Part shown: piece after piece, positions 32,913 to 40,893 of the stretch
Position numbering within the stretch: the first letter of the stretch is position 1
Layout: each line of letters starts with the position of its first letter
Notes under the pieces: generated by a model
Seen by the model: the letters and a program-made list of their open reading frames with translations, nothing else
Databases searched by the model: none
Told to the model about the DNA's origin: nothing
Source: Alphaproteobacteria bacterium UBA1303
GTDB taxonomy: Bacteria > Pseudomonadota > Alphaproteobacteria > Micropepsales > Micropepsaceae
Length of the DNA stretch: 52,065 bases
Assembly (NCBI GenBank): GCA_002307315.1
Contig: DBTZ01000058.1
Span: 1,300 to 53,364, forward strand
Direction of reading: 5' to 3'
Translations under genes and position numbers: made by a program

Positions 32913-34013
32913 TCAAGCCACGGCTAGCGTCATGTCCGCCCGCAACTGCTGGCGCAGCACGTCGATCGGGATGAGTTTTCCGTTGTGTTCGAATTGCCAG
33001 AAGGTCCAGCCGTTGCAGGCTTCCAGCCCCTGCACATGGGCGCCGATGCGATGGATCGAGCCGGTGGCGTCGCCGCAGCTTAGCGTTCCGTCGGCGCGCA
33101 CCTTGGCGCGCTGGGTCTTGCGGTTGCCCTGCAGCACGGTGCCGGGCGGCAGCATGCCGCGTTCGACCACCCAGCCGAAGGGAATGCGCGGCTCGGCCCG
33201 CTTGGATTTGGTGGTTTCGATCGCCTCGCGTTCGCCCGGCGCAATGGCGGCGATGCGCGAGCGGGCGAGGCGCGCATATTCGCGCTGCCGCTCGATGCCG
33301 ATGAAGTGCCGGCCCAGTTTGCGCGCCACCGCGCCGGTTGTGCCGGAACCGAAGAAGGGGTCGAGCACGATGTCGTCGGGCTTGGTCGAGGAAAGAATGA
33401 CGCGATAGAGCAGGCTTTCCGGCTTCTGGGTGGAATGGGCCTTCTCGCCGTCCTCGTTCTTCAGCCGTTCGCCGCCCGAACAGATCGGCAGCGTCCAATC
33501 GGAGCGCATCTGAACTTCGTCGTTCAGCGCCTTCATCGCCTCGTAATTGAAGGTGTATTTGCAGGTTTCGCCCTTGGAGCACCAGATCAGCGTCTCGTGG
33601 GCGTTGGTGAACCTCCGGCCGCGGAAGTTCGGCATCGGGTTGTTCTTGTGCCAGATCACGTCGTTGAGCATCCAGAAGCCGAGATCCTGCAAGGCCGATC
33701 CGACCCGGAAAATGTTGTGGTACGAGCCGATCACCCACAGCGAGCCGCTATCCTTTAGCACCCGGCGTGCCTCGGTCAGCCAGGCGCGGGTGAAGTCGTC
33801 GTACGTGCGAAAGCTGTCGAACTTGTCCCACGCATCGTCGACCGCATCGACCTTCGACTGGTCGGGGCGGTGCAACTCGTTCTTGAGCTGCAGGTTGTAG
33901 GGCGGATCGGCGAAGATCAGATCGACCGAATTTTCCGGCAGCTCGCGCATCCGCTCGATGCAATCGCCTTCGATGATCCGATCGACGGCGTCTTCCAGGG
34001 TAATATTCGACAT
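32913..34013 (-). CDS. ccrM: Cell-cycle DNA adenine methyltransferase CcrM (GANTC)
   Basis: 366 aa beta-class N6-adenine methyltransferase. The catalytic DPPY motif lies in VDLIFADPPYNLQLKNEL (~30-47). The target-recognition region has WCSKGETCKYTFNYEAMKAL. Motif I is DPFFGSGTTGAVARKLGRHF (~220). A C-terminal extension (FGWVVERGMLPPGTVLQGN ... GWTFWQFEHNGKLIPIDVLR) is the CcrM-specific DNA-binding domain. It methylates GANTC and governs cell-cycle gene timing in alphaproteobacteria. rnhB lies upstream on the same strand. Six GANTC sites occur in the 155-bp leader, suggesting control by its own methylation. A fragment copy lies at 29315-29486. Confidence 0.96.
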   Translation of the reverse strand: MSNITLEDAVDRIIEGDCIERMRELPENSVDLIFADPPYNLQLKNELHRPDQSKVDAVDDAWDKFDSFRTYDDFTRAWLTEARRVLKDSGSLWVIGSYHNIFRVGSALQDLGFWMLNDVIWHKNNPMPNFRGRRFTNAHETLIWCSKGETCKYTFNYEAMKALNDEVQMRSDWTLPICSGGERLKNEDGEKAHSTQKPESLLYRVILSSTKPDDIVLDPFFGSGTTGAVARKLGRHFIGIERQREYARLARSRIAAIAPGEREAIETTKSKRAEPRIPFGWVVERGMLPPGTVLQGNRKTQRAKVRADGTLSCGDATGSIHRIGAHVQGLEACNGWTFWQFEHNGKLIPIDVLRQQLRADMTLAVA

Positions 34014-34083
34014 GGCCCGCTCACGTTGCGCGAGGTTCGCGCTTGGTTAAGAATTAAGGTTATCAACAGACGGGCGGGACTGT

Positions 34084-34161
34084 GATTCGTCCGCATCGGT
34101 TCGTCAAGAGTCTTGTGAATCAAAGTGTTAGAGGGGATTCAATTTGAGTCCCAATGGATTC
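34084..34161. promoter_or_regulatory. Cluster of six GANTC methylation sites upstream of ccrM
   Basis: GANTC occurs at 34084, 34108, 34117, 34136, 34146 and 34157, i.e. six times in 78 bp between rnhB and ccrM, where about 0.3 would be expected in random sequence. Nearer the gene, TTAAGAATTAAGG (34046-34058) has two TTAA half-sites, but spaced 3 rather than the 7 of a CtrA box. Confidence 0.7.
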
Positions 34162-34168
34162 ACACCCA

Positions 34169-34768
34169 CTAGATGTTGTGTGGATGAATGAAGGCGCGGC
34201 GGTGGTGGGGGGTGATGCCCAGACGCAAAATCGCATCCATGTGCATTTTGGAGCCGTAGCCCTTGTTCTTTTCCCAGCCGTAACCGGGGTATTCGGCGGC
34301 TAGCGCGCGCATGATCCGGTCTCGCGTCACCTTGGCGATAATCGAGGCGGCGGCGATGGAAAGGGCCTTGCCGTCGCCCTTGATGATCGCTTCGGCCGGG
34401 CAGGGCAGCGGCGGGGCATCGCGCCCGTCGATCAGGGCGTAGGCGGCCGGCGGATCGAGTGCCTCGGCCGCCCGGCGCATGGCGAGAAAGGTCGCCTGCA
34501 GGATGTTGATTTCTTCGATTTCTTCGACGTTGGCCGATCCGACGCCGACGGCAACCGCGCAGGCCATGATCCGGTCGAACAGTTTTTCGCGCCTGGCTTC
34601 GGGCACCTTCTTGGAATCGTCGATGCCGTCGGGAATGTCGGCCGGGTTCAAGATCACCGCCGCGGCGATTACCGGCCCGGCTAAGGGGCCGCGCCCGGCT
34701 TCGTCGATACCGGTGATCAGCGGCCCGAAGCGCAGGGCCGCTTGGGTCTCAAAGGCATAATCGGGCAT
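34169..34768 (-). CDS. rnhB: Ribonuclease HII
   Basis: 199 aa. Removes RNA from RNA-DNA hybrids, including single ribonucleotides. Active-site acid groups are visible in ITGIDEAGRGPLAGPV (DEAGRG, ~20-25) and in AYALIDGRDAPPLP (~110). The tail has IAAASIIAKVTRDRIM (~137-152) and the family end GYGSKMHMDAILRLGITPHH. Gene order rnhB then ccrM on the same strand is common in alphaproteobacteria. The stop lies 155 bp before ccrM. Its start follows the isoprenylcysteine-methyltransferase-like gene without a gap. Confidence 0.96.
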   Translation of the reverse strand: MPDYAFETQAALRFGPLITGIDEAGRGPLAGPVIAAAVILNPADIPDGIDDSKKVPEARREKLFDRIMACAVAVGVGSANVEEIEEINILQATFLAMRRAAEALDPPAAYALIDGRDAPPLPCPAEAIIKGDGKALSIAAASIIAKVTRDRIMRALAAEYPGYGWEKNKGYGSKMHMDAILRLGITPHHRRAFIHPHNI

Positions 34769-35251
34769 CTACAACCAGCGCCGCGTTCTGTTGCGGTATT
34801 CGTCGTACGCCGCGCCGAAGCGGGTGCGCAAGTGGCGCTCCTCGCGCGCGATGACGAAGCGGTCGAGATAGAGAAACATGAAAAACGCCGACAGCAGCAT
34901 CCAAGGGCCGTTCGCCGCCGCACCCAAGCCGGCAAGGATGGCGACGAACCCGACATAGATCGGGTTGCGACTGAAGCGGAATACGCCGGTGGTCAGCAGC
35001 GTTGCGGCCGGCCGGTTGGTGTTGATCGGCGTGCCGGCCTTCGTGATGGTGCGATGTGCCAAGCCCATAAGGGCAAAGCCGGCGATAGCGATACCGATGC
35101 CGGCGATGATCCGCGCCGGCCAGGGAATAGCGGCAAAGGGCGCCAACGACGGCAGCAGGCATTCCGCCGCAATGCCGCCGATCAGGCACAGCATGAAAAT
35201 GCGCGGCGGGATCAGGATAGCAATGCCGGGCGTTGTCGCATCATTCGTCAT
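34769..35251 (-). CDS. Isoprenylcysteine carboxyl methyltransferase-like membrane protein
   Basis: 160 aa with four to five hydrophobic segments: FMLCLIGGIAAECLLPSL, PARIIAGIGIAIAGFALM, GFVAILAGLGAAA and PWMLLSAFFMFLYLDRF. The pattern TGVFRFSRNPIYVGFV with EERHLRTRFGAAYDEYRNRT near the end is that of the ICMT/phospholipid-methyltransferase-like family (RNPxY, E-E-xxL-xxxFGxxYxxY). Bacterial members methylate small hydrophobic or isoprenoid substrates; its own is unknown. ATG 35251 overlaps the end of the DUF1284 gene by 11 bp; the larger upstream frame is not used. The four genes bioY-DUF1284-this-rnhB touch each other and probably form one operon. Confidence 0.82.
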   Translation of the reverse strand: MTNDATTPGIAILIPPRIFMLCLIGGIAAECLLPSLAPFAAIPWPARIIAGIGIAIAGFALMGLAHRTITKAGTPINTNRPAATLLTTGVFRFSRNPIYVGFVAILAGLGAAANGPWMLLSAFFMFLYLDRFVIAREERHLRTRFGAAYDEYRNRTRRWL

Positions 35252-35759
35252 GGCGGGGCGGCGATAGTTTGGCGCTGCGAAATCCGTGGGCGGCGATTTC
35301 GGAACACAGCGCGTGCCATTCGCACGCCGCACTGCTTTCATAGGCACCGCACGCCGTTCGAATGGAACCATCCTTGAACCCGGCGCGCAAGATCGCCAGC
35401 GTGGCATGATCCACCACCAGGGTTTCGCCCTCGGCGATGGGGCGGCCGAGCCGCTTCGAAACCTCGGCGGCGGCATCGGCGTCGCGCGCCAGGATGCTCT
35501 GGTTATGGCAATGGCAGTCCGGCTCGCTGGTTTCTGGTTTGGTCGCGGTTTCGGACGGAAAACCGGTTTCCACTTTTCCTGAAACCGCTCCGAGTAGAGC
35601 TGTACAAATATCGTCGGGGCCGGAGACGATGCGGATTTCTTCCCGGCCGTTCAGCCGCGCCATCACGGTGTCGTAGTTGGCGACGAAGGCGTCGGTGTAG
35701 CCTTTGCCGGAATAGGCCAGCATGCACAGAAGATGATGCGGGCGGAGCCTGATGCTCAT
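35241..35759 (-). CDS. DUF1284 protein with in-frame repeat-element insertion
   Basis: 172 aa, ATG 35759 overlapping the bioY stop. The family start MSIRLRPHHLLCMLAYSGKG and the GPDDIC and CHCHNQSILARDADA motifs (metal-binding-like Cys/His) are in place. Between GPDDICTALL (~56) and EPDCHCH (~80) about 23 residues (GAVSGKVETGFPSETATKPE ...) appear that the family does not normally have. The matching DNA (35522-35592) is a copy of the dispersed palindromic element, read without stop or frameshift. Whether the protein still works is unknown. Function of the family is unknown. Confidence 0.85.
   Translation of the reverse strand: MSIRLRPHHLLCMLAYSGKGYTDAFVANYDTVMARLNGREEIRIVSGPDDICTALLGAVSGKVETGFPSETATKPETSEPDCHCHNQSILARDADAAAEVSKRLGRPIAEGETLVVDHATLAILRAGFKDGSIRTACGAYESSAACEWHALCSEIAAHGFRSAKLSPPRHDE
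35522..35592 (-). repeat. Copy D of dispersed palindromic element, inside a coding sequence
   Basis: Read on the minus strand: GGAGCGGTTTCAGG..., then AAGTGGAAACCGGTTTTCCG..., then CGCGACCAAACCAGAAACCA and CGAGCCGG. It aligns with copy B (2774-2843) from end to end, including the GTGGAA-CCG centre and the CGCGAC join. It lies within the DUF1284 gene in frame. Confidence 0.8.
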
Positions 35760-36292
35760 CTGCCGATCAGCTTCACCGTTGCCGCGCCGATGCCGGCCTT
35801 GACCAGTCCGCCGAACGCGAACGGCATCACGCCGAACGTAAACGCCGCCAGCGGTCCGGCGGTTCCGGCCAGCCACGCCCAGCCCAGCGCCAAGATCAGC
35901 GCATTGCCGGCCAGCATGGAGGCGAAGGCTGTGCCCAAATGCCGGTTCCAGCCTCGCCCGGCCAGCCATCCGGTCAGTGCGGCGGCCAAGGGGAAGGAAG
36001 CGAGATACCCGGCGGTGGGGCCGGCGAAGACGGCCGGGCCGGTGATATGATCGCCCGCCAGCACCGGCAGGCCGGCCAAGGCCGCCGCCAGCCAGGCCAG
36101 CACGGTAGCCGTGCCTAGCCGCCGCCCGAGCAGGGCGCCGCACAGCGTTACCGCCAGGGTCTGCATGGTCATCGGCACCGGGAACATCGGCACCTGAATG
36201 TATGATGACAGTGTCAGGATTGCGGTTCCGGCCAGAACGGCACCGACACGCCGAAACGTTCCTTCAATCCGCGGTAGGGCAATAGTGCGCAT
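35756..36292 (-). CDS. bioY: Biotin transporter BioY
   Basis: 178 aa, about six membrane helices, the substrate-binding S-component of an ECF-type biotin importer. LSSYIQVPMFPVPMTMQTLA (~29-48) is the family's biotin-binding signature, followed by GALLGRRLGTATVLAWLAAA and FAGPTAGYLASFPLAAALTG. BioM and BioN are not nearby, so it may work alone or with a shared energising module. GAGGTG lies 6 bp before the ATG. First gene of the four-gene run ending in rnhB. No BioR-type box was recognised upstream. Confidence 0.93.
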   Translation of the reverse strand: MRTIALPRIEGTFRRVGAVLAGTAILTLSSYIQVPMFPVPMTMQTLAVTLCGALLGRRLGTATVLAWLAAALAGLPVLAGDHITGPAVFAGPTAGYLASFPLAAALTGWLAGRGWNRHLGTAFASMLAGNALILALGWAWLAGTAGPLAAFTFGVMPFAFGGLVKAGIGAATVKLIGR

Positions 36293-36429
36293 CGTTCACC
36301 TCTTGCTTTAAGTTAAGGGAAGCCATATCCGCGCCGTTTTGGCAAGCCGGGCTTTCGTCCGGTAACGTATTCTTTCGCAAGGCGTAGCGTTAGGAATTGG
36401 CAAACGGCAAGCCACTATTATAGGCGACG

Positions 36430-37992
36430 GTGGTAGCGATACGGGTGAATGTTTTGCAATTCCTCTCCCGGAGGGGCTTGAGCGGAACGGATTTTGTGTT
36501 CTTCGCGCTGGCCGCGGTTTCGATGCTACCGGTGCTGCTGGCGCGCTATCCGCTCTGCGCCGACTGTCTCAACCACATGGCGCGGCTGTTCGTGCTGACC
36601 GCACCCGACGGCGCACCGATCCATCATTTCTATACGGTGCATTGGCGGCTGTCCGCCAACCTCGGTTTTGAGATCGTCGCGCTTCCGCTGGCCGCGGTGC
36701 TGCCGCTGGAAATCGTCATGAAGGCGGTGTGGGCGCTGTGCGTGGCGGGACTGGCCGGGGCGGTCTGGTTCTTTCATCGCGGCCTTTTCGCCCGTACCCA
36801 GGATCCGCTGCTGCTGGCGGCGGCGGCATTCTACAACCTGCCGCTGACCTCGGGGTTTCTGGGCTTCATGCTCGGCGTGACGCTGGCCTTGTTCGCCGCC
36901 GGGCTGTGGCTGCGCTGGCGCACCCGCATCACCCCGGGCCGGCTTGTCGCGTTCAACCTGCTTGCCGGTCTGACGCTGTTGTTTCACATCGCTGCTGCGG
37001 CGGCGTTGGCACTCACCGTTCTGGCGCTGCATGGGACGAGTGGCCGGCGGTTCGACATCCGCCGGTCGGCGGTTGCTGCGGCCGGTTTCGTCGTTCCGGC
37101 GATGCTGTTCGCGGTCATGGCGCTGTTGCATCCCACCATGTCCGGCGCCGATTCCGGCACCGTCTCGTTTGTGGCGTTGAGCAAGCTGTCGCTGCCGGTG
37201 GCGCCGACGTTCTCCGGCAACGCCGCCGCCGACATCGTCGGCGCGCTGCTGTTGTGGGGCGGAGCGCTGGCGGTCTGGCGCTTCGGCGGCCGTCTCCATC
37301 CGCTGCTCGCCGTGCCGCTGGTCGTCTGGCTGGTCACGGTGCTGGCGCTGCCGAACCAAATCGGTAACGCCTCGGGCATCAGTCAGCGATTGGCGCTACT
37401 GCCTGCCCTGCTGCTGGTCGCTTCGCTGCAATTTCCGCATGATCGTGCGAAGATACTGACGGCGGCGGTCTGTGTGTCGGTGGCGGCGCGGATCGGTCTG
37501 GTCCTGCCGGACTGGCGCAGCCACGATTCCGAAATCGCCGGCTTCCGTGCCATGACTCTTGGGGTCTCGCCCGGTGCCAAGCTGCTCACCGTTTCGGTGC
37601 CGGAGCAGCCGCATTGCTTGCGGCATCGCTGGCAACCCTTCGACGAGCATGTGCCGACGCTGCTGGCGATGGACCGCGCGGCTTTCGTCTCGACGATCTT
37701 CGCCGATCCCAACATGCAGACTATCGAGCCGGCGGCGGCGGTGCGCGGCTTAGCCTCGCCCAATGCCGGCATCATCCCCTGGGAACTGCTGGCGGCGGGC
37801 GATGCGAACGAGGCCGGTAACGTACGGGCGCAACCGGCGGCGATCCGGAGGTTTTATCCGCGCGGCTGGCGGCGGCATTACGACTATCTCGTTCTGGTGG
37901 ATACGTCTTGCGCGATAGCGATGCCGTCCAGCGCCGGACTGACGCCGGTCGGCGCCAGCGCGCCGTTCCGGCTCTATCGTATCGGACGGTAG
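36430..37992 (+). CDS. Multi-pass membrane protein, possibly GT-C type
   Basis: 520 aa with about ten hydrophobic segments, strongest at 20-40 (FVFFALAAVSMLPVLLARYP), 75-95 and through 330. After the first helix comes LCADCLNHMARLFVLTA, an acidic/His loop as in GT-C glycosyltransferases (D-x2-N-H-x-x-R), then HHFYTVHWRLSANLGFEIVA. The last ~150 residues are soluble and contain HCLRHRWQPFDEHVPTLLAM. No family name can be given with certainty; a lipid-linked sugar transferase is one possibility. Start is GTG 36430; a GTG at 36445 is an alternative. Single gene. Confidence 0.6.
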   Translation: MVAIRVNVLQFLSRRGLSGTDFVFFALAAVSMLPVLLARYPLCADCLNHMARLFVLTAPDGAPIHHFYTVHWRLSANLGFEIVALPLAAVLPLEIVMKAVWALCVAGLAGAVWFFHRGLFARTQDPLLLAAAAFYNLPLTSGFLGFMLGVTLALFAAGLWLRWRTRITPGRLVAFNLLAGLTLLFHIAAAAALALTVLALHGTSGRRFDIRRSAVAAAGFVVPAMLFAVMALLHPTMSGADSGTVSFVALSKLSLPVAPTFSGNAAADIVGALLLWGGALAVWRFGGRLHPLLAVPLVVWLVTVLALPNQIGNASGISQRLALLPALLLVASLQFPHDRAKILTAAVCVSVAARIGLVLPDWRSHDSEIAGFRAMTLGVSPGAKLLTVSVPEQPHCLRHRWQPFDEHVPTLLAMDRAAFVSTIFADPNMQTIEPAAAVRGLASPNAGIIPWELLAAGDANEAGNVRAQPAAIRRFYPRGWRRHYDYLVLVDTSCAIAMPSSAGLTPVGASAPFRLYRIGR

Positions 37993-37996
37993 GACA

Positions 37997-38290
37997 TCAG
38001 TTCTGGAACAGTTCTCTGTCGGCCAACAGCGTCAGAGCGATCGCCGCTGCGGCGATGTAAAGGCCGGGCTGGAGCGCCAAGCCGACGAGCGTCGGGACCA
38101 GGGCATCGACCGTCTTGACGATGGGCAGAAAAGGCATCGCGGCAAGCGCAGTCAAGCCGAGGACGCCGAAGGTGAACATCGCATCGCGGCGCTGCGCCTT
38201 CTCGATCCGCACCATCACCTTGGCCGAAAAGCCGCGGTCGGCGATTTCGGGCAGAGGGGCACCGAGCAAAGTGTTCAGGTCGTCGATCAT
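37997..38290 (-). CDS. Putative anti-sigma factor (small membrane protein)
   Basis: 97 aa. Two hydrophobic segments (TFGVLGLTALAAMPFLPIV ~40-58 and GLYIAAAAIALTLLA ~76-90) after a polar N-terminal tail (MIDDLNTLLGAPLPEIADRG) that could bind a sigma factor. The start overlaps the ECF sigma gene by 4 bp, the usual arrangement of an ECF sigma and its anti-sigma. No zinc-binding HxxxCxxC motif, so it is not a ZAS-type protein. Assignment comes mainly from position. Confidence 0.55.
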   Translation of the reverse strand: MIDDLNTLLGAPLPEIADRGFSAKVMVRIEKAQRRDAMFTFGVLGLTALAAMPFLPIVKTVDALVPTLVGLALQPGLYIAAAAIALTLLADRELFQN

Positions 38291-38832
38291 GTCGCCTCCT
38301 TTATACGCCAGGACGGCAGAAGATGGATCAGTTTTTCGCGCCCACGATTAACATGGGATTTCAAGGTGCCGAGCGGCACGTTCATCGCCGCCGCGGCTTC
38401 TTCGTTGGTCATGCCCAGGGCAAAGCAGAGGGTGAGGGCGGCGCGCTGAGCCGGGTGCAGCATGGCCATTGCCTTCTCCAGGTCGATGCGGGCGATCGCC
38501 GAGTCGTCCACCGCCGGCGTCCGGTCGTCGGCAACCCCGGATTCCGCTTCGTCGTCAAGCGGTTCCAGTTTTTTCTTGCGCGCTTCCATCAAGTAGCGCG
38601 AATACCCGATGGCGCACAGCCAGCCGAAAAACGTGCCTTTGCCGAATTGGCCGATCTTGCGGAAGGCCTCAAGGAAGGTCTCCTGGGCCAGATCGTCGGC
38701 CAAGGCGGCGTTGCCGCGGGTCATCCGCATCAGAAACCCGCGCAAAGCCGACTGATGTTTGCGCACCAGCGCGGCGAAGGCGGCGGAACTTCCCGCAGCA
38801 GCCTCTCGCGCCAGCATTTCGCTCTCGTCCAT
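38287..38832 (-). CDS. ECF-type RNA polymerase sigma factor
   Basis: 181 aa. Region 2: FAALVRKHQSALRGFLMRMT, RGNAALADDLAQETFLEAFR and FGWLCAIGYSRYLMEARKKK. Region 4: MLHPAQRAALTLCFALGMTN and EEAAAAMNVPLGTLKSHVNR, the helix-turn-helix for the -35 element. No region 1 or 3. It lies between a small membrane protein (upstream, 12 bp) and the putative anti-sigma (overlap 4 bp). Directed at a membrane or envelope signal by analogy; target promoters unknown. Confidence 0.93.
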   Translation of the reverse strand: MDESEMLAREAAAGSSAAFAALVRKHQSALRGFLMRMTRGNAALADDLAQETFLEAFRKIGQFGKGTFFGWLCAIGYSRYLMEARKKKLEPLDDEAESGVADDRTPAVDDSAIARIDLEKAMAMLHPAQRAALTLCFALGMTNEEAAAAMNVPLGTLKSHVNRGREKLIHLLPSWRIKEAT

Positions 38833-38844
38833 CGGTGTGACCGC

Positions 38845-39207
38845 CTACTGGTCCTTGCGCTTGTCGAAGATCAGTCCGATCAGCCGTGCCAGTCCGGCGG
38901 CGATCGGAAACAGACCGACGAATGGCAGGAACGACGGTACGCCGTAACCGGTCATTGCCCAGAGGAAAGCGCTCAACGCTATGCCGGAAAGGATCAGGGA
39001 AACCGCACCGCCGATGCCTCCGGTGTATTGATGCCTGCCGTTTGCCAAGCCGGCGAGGATATCCGGCGAAAGCGGCTGGCCCTTGTCGATTAGCTTTTCG
39101 ATCAGGCTTTGCCGGTTCTTGCGGTTGAGGTAACCGAAGAGGCCAACAACGAAAACGATCGCCGTTATGCCGGCGAAGATAACAATCAGATCGGGGTCGA
39201 AATGCAT
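38845..39207 (-). CDS. Small membrane protein (DUF6249-like)
   Basis: 120 aa. N-terminal helix (LIVIFAGITAIVFVVGLFGY ~7-26), then NRKNRQSLIEKLIDKGQPLS (~29-48), then two more hydrophobic segments (GAVSLILSGIALSAFLWAM and PFVGLFPIAAGLARLIGLIF). The layout with KGQPLSPDIL matches small membrane proteins often found directly upstream of ECF sigma genes (DUF6249, named from memory). First gene of a three-gene operon; a role in sensing or in sigma control is inferred. Confidence 0.65.
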   Translation of the reverse strand: MHFDPDLIVIFAGITAIVFVVGLFGYLNRKNRQSLIEKLIDKGQPLSPDILAGLANGRHQYTGGIGGAVSLILSGIALSAFLWAMTGYGVPSFLPFVGLFPIAAGLARLIGLIFDKRKDQ

Positions 39208-39397
39208 AATTCAGTCTCCCAGTTTGCCCGTCGTTCTGTCGATGCAGCCTCGGGCATATCTGGATGCAGTCGGAACACAGCAGGAACGAAACGGTTGAGT
39301 TCAAGTCGTGGCCGGCGACATCGGCAATAATGGATGAATTGTCTCATGCGACAGGACGCATACTACTAACATGCCATATTTCCGTCATATTGCCTAA

Positions 39398-40057
39398 ATG
39401 ATAAGCGTCGTCGTGCCTTGCCTCAATGCACAGGAAACCTTGCCGCGCTGTTTCGACAGCCTGATCGCGGCAACGGTGCATGGCGTGGTGCGCGAAGTCA
39501 TCGTCGCCGACGGCGGCTCGACCGACGATACCCTGATCATCGCCGATGCCGCAGGCGCCCGGATCGCCCACGGCGGCAGCAGCCGGGTGTCGCAGCTTCA
39601 GGCGGGGGCGGCCTGCGCCCGCGGCGATTGGATTTTGTTCCTCTATCCCGAGATCGCGTTGTCGCCGGGCTGGGACGTTGAGGCGGGAACTTTCATGTCG
39701 CATGTCGGTTTTGCCAAACCGTTCGCCGCCGCTTTTCATTTTGCGCTTGAGGAATTCGATCCGGCATCGCGGCGGTCGGAAACCTATGCGGCGCTGCGTT
39801 CGACGTTGCTCAAGCTGCCGTTCGGCGAGCAGGGACTTCTGATCCCCCGTACGTTCTACGACCAGCTCGGCGGCTATCGCGAGGTGGCGATGTGCGATGC
39901 CGATATGGCGCGTCGCATCGGGGCGGGTCGGCTGGTGATCTTGCGGGCACGGGCGGTCTGCCAGACTCAGACGCGGCCGGTGGCGAAACCGCGGCCGTTA
40001 CTGACGGCGCTGTACGCGCTGCGCCTGCCCCCCAAACTTCTGGCCAAAATCAATTAG
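39398..40057 (+). CDS. Family 2 glycosyltransferase
   Basis: 219 aa GT-A enzyme. ISVVVPCLNAQETLPRCFDS (~2-21) is the nucleotide-sugar binding start, followed by VREVIVADGGSTDDTLIIAD with the DGGSTD motif. GARIAHGGSSRVSQLQAGAA resembles the 'TIGR04283' group, small GT2-like enzymes in proteobacteria and cyanobacteria. The middle DxD is replaced by LYPEIALSPGWD. No membrane helices. Substrate unknown. Divergent from the ECF sigma operon; 190 bp between them. Confidence 0.8.
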   Translation: MISVVVPCLNAQETLPRCFDSLIAATVHGVVREVIVADGGSTDDTLIIADAAGARIAHGGSSRVSQLQAGAACARGDWILFLYPEIALSPGWDVEAGTFMSHVGFAKPFAAAFHFALEEFDPASRRSETYAALRSTLLKLPFGEQGLLIPRTFYDQLGGYREVAMCDADMARRIGAGRLVILRARAVCQTQTRPVAKPRPLLTALYALRLPPKLLAKIN

Positions 40058-40093
40058 CCATATGGCGCAGGCGGGGTAAAACGGCGGCTTTTG

Positions 40094-40777
40094 TCAGTCG
40101 AACCGCCAATTGCCGTCGTTCGACCGGCAGGCGTAGCCGCTGCGGTCGTAGCGGCGGCCGTTGATGTAGGTGGTTTCGCTGAACGACCGGCAGATCTGGC
40201 CGCCGCGGCGGAATTCGCGCTGGGGCGTAAACGAACCGTAATCGCCGGTATGCGGGTTGTTCCATTGATACGCCATACCGATCCTGCCGTTGAGGCCGCT
40301 GGCGTAAGTGCCGAAGGCTTCTTTGTGGTCGTCGCAGGGGATGTCGCGGGTTACGGCGTTGCCGAGCATACCGCCGAGGATGACGCCACCGATCACCGCG
40401 CCGGCATCGGGGCCGTGGTGGAAGGGGCCGTGCCCGCCGCTCGACGCCGCTCCGCCGATCAGCCCGCCGGCAAGGGCGCCGAAGAAGGTACCGGCAGCGG
40501 CATTGCCTTTGCGGCAGTTTTCTTCGTAATCGCCCGAGCGATAGACGGTGTCCGGCGGCGGATTGAAGGTTGTATATCCTTCGCTGTCGGGCTTGGCATC
40601 CGAATACCGGATGTAGTTCCCTTCGCGGTCGTAATACCCGTCACGGTCTTGTTCGCTGTAGTAGCCGTAGGGATCGCGCTGCGGCTCCGCGGTCTGTTTC
40701 GCCGCCGGTTTGCCCGCGGCGACGGCTGCGCCGAACACCAGAAACAGCGCGGAAACCGCCAATATAACTTTTTTCAT
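40094..40777 (-). CDS. Exported glycine-zipper protein with surface-antigen-like C-terminus
   Basis: 227 aa from ATG 40777, which has AGGAG 8 bp upstream. Signal peptide MKKVILAVSALFLVFGAAVA-AG. A Tyr/Asp-rich part (DPYGYYSEQDRDGYYDREGN) precedes a glycine zipper (AAGTFFGALAGGLIGGAASS, AGAVIGGVILGGMLGNAVT) that can pack in membranes. The tail GQICRSFSETTYINGRRYDR then SGYACRSNDGNWRF resembles the C-terminus of the rickettsial 17-kDa surface-antigen family (C-x-x-x-x-x-T-x-x-x-G-x-x-x-x-x-G-x-A-C). Likely outer-membrane or periplasmic. Single gene. Confidence 0.78.
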   Translation of the reverse strand: MKKVILAVSALFLVFGAAVAAGKPAAKQTAEPQRDPYGYYSEQDRDGYYDREGNYIRYSDAKPDSEGYTTFNPPPDTVYRSGDYEENCRKGNAAAGTFFGALAGGLIGGAASSGGHGPFHHGPDAGAVIGGVILGGMLGNAVTRDIPCDDHKEAFGTYASGLNGRIGMAYQWNNPHTGDYGSFTPQREFRRGGQICRSFSETTYINGRRYDRSGYACRSNDGNWRFD

Positions 40778-40893
40778 CTTTTGCACTCCTTTGCCGGAAC
40801 GCGTTTCGAAATCCGAGGACGAGGATGCACGCGTCCGCCTGAACGCAGGCTGAACGAAAAAAACGGCTGCAATTCCCGGATTTTACCGGCGTC

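Noticed and set aside
34046..34058. TTAAGAATTAAGG as a CtrA box
   Set aside because: The two TTAA half-sites are 3 bp apart, not the required 7.
39269..39300. GGAAC motifs as an ECF (EcfG-type) promoter for the glycosyltransferase
   Set aside because: GGAAC occurs twice, but no CGTT at the expected distance is seen.
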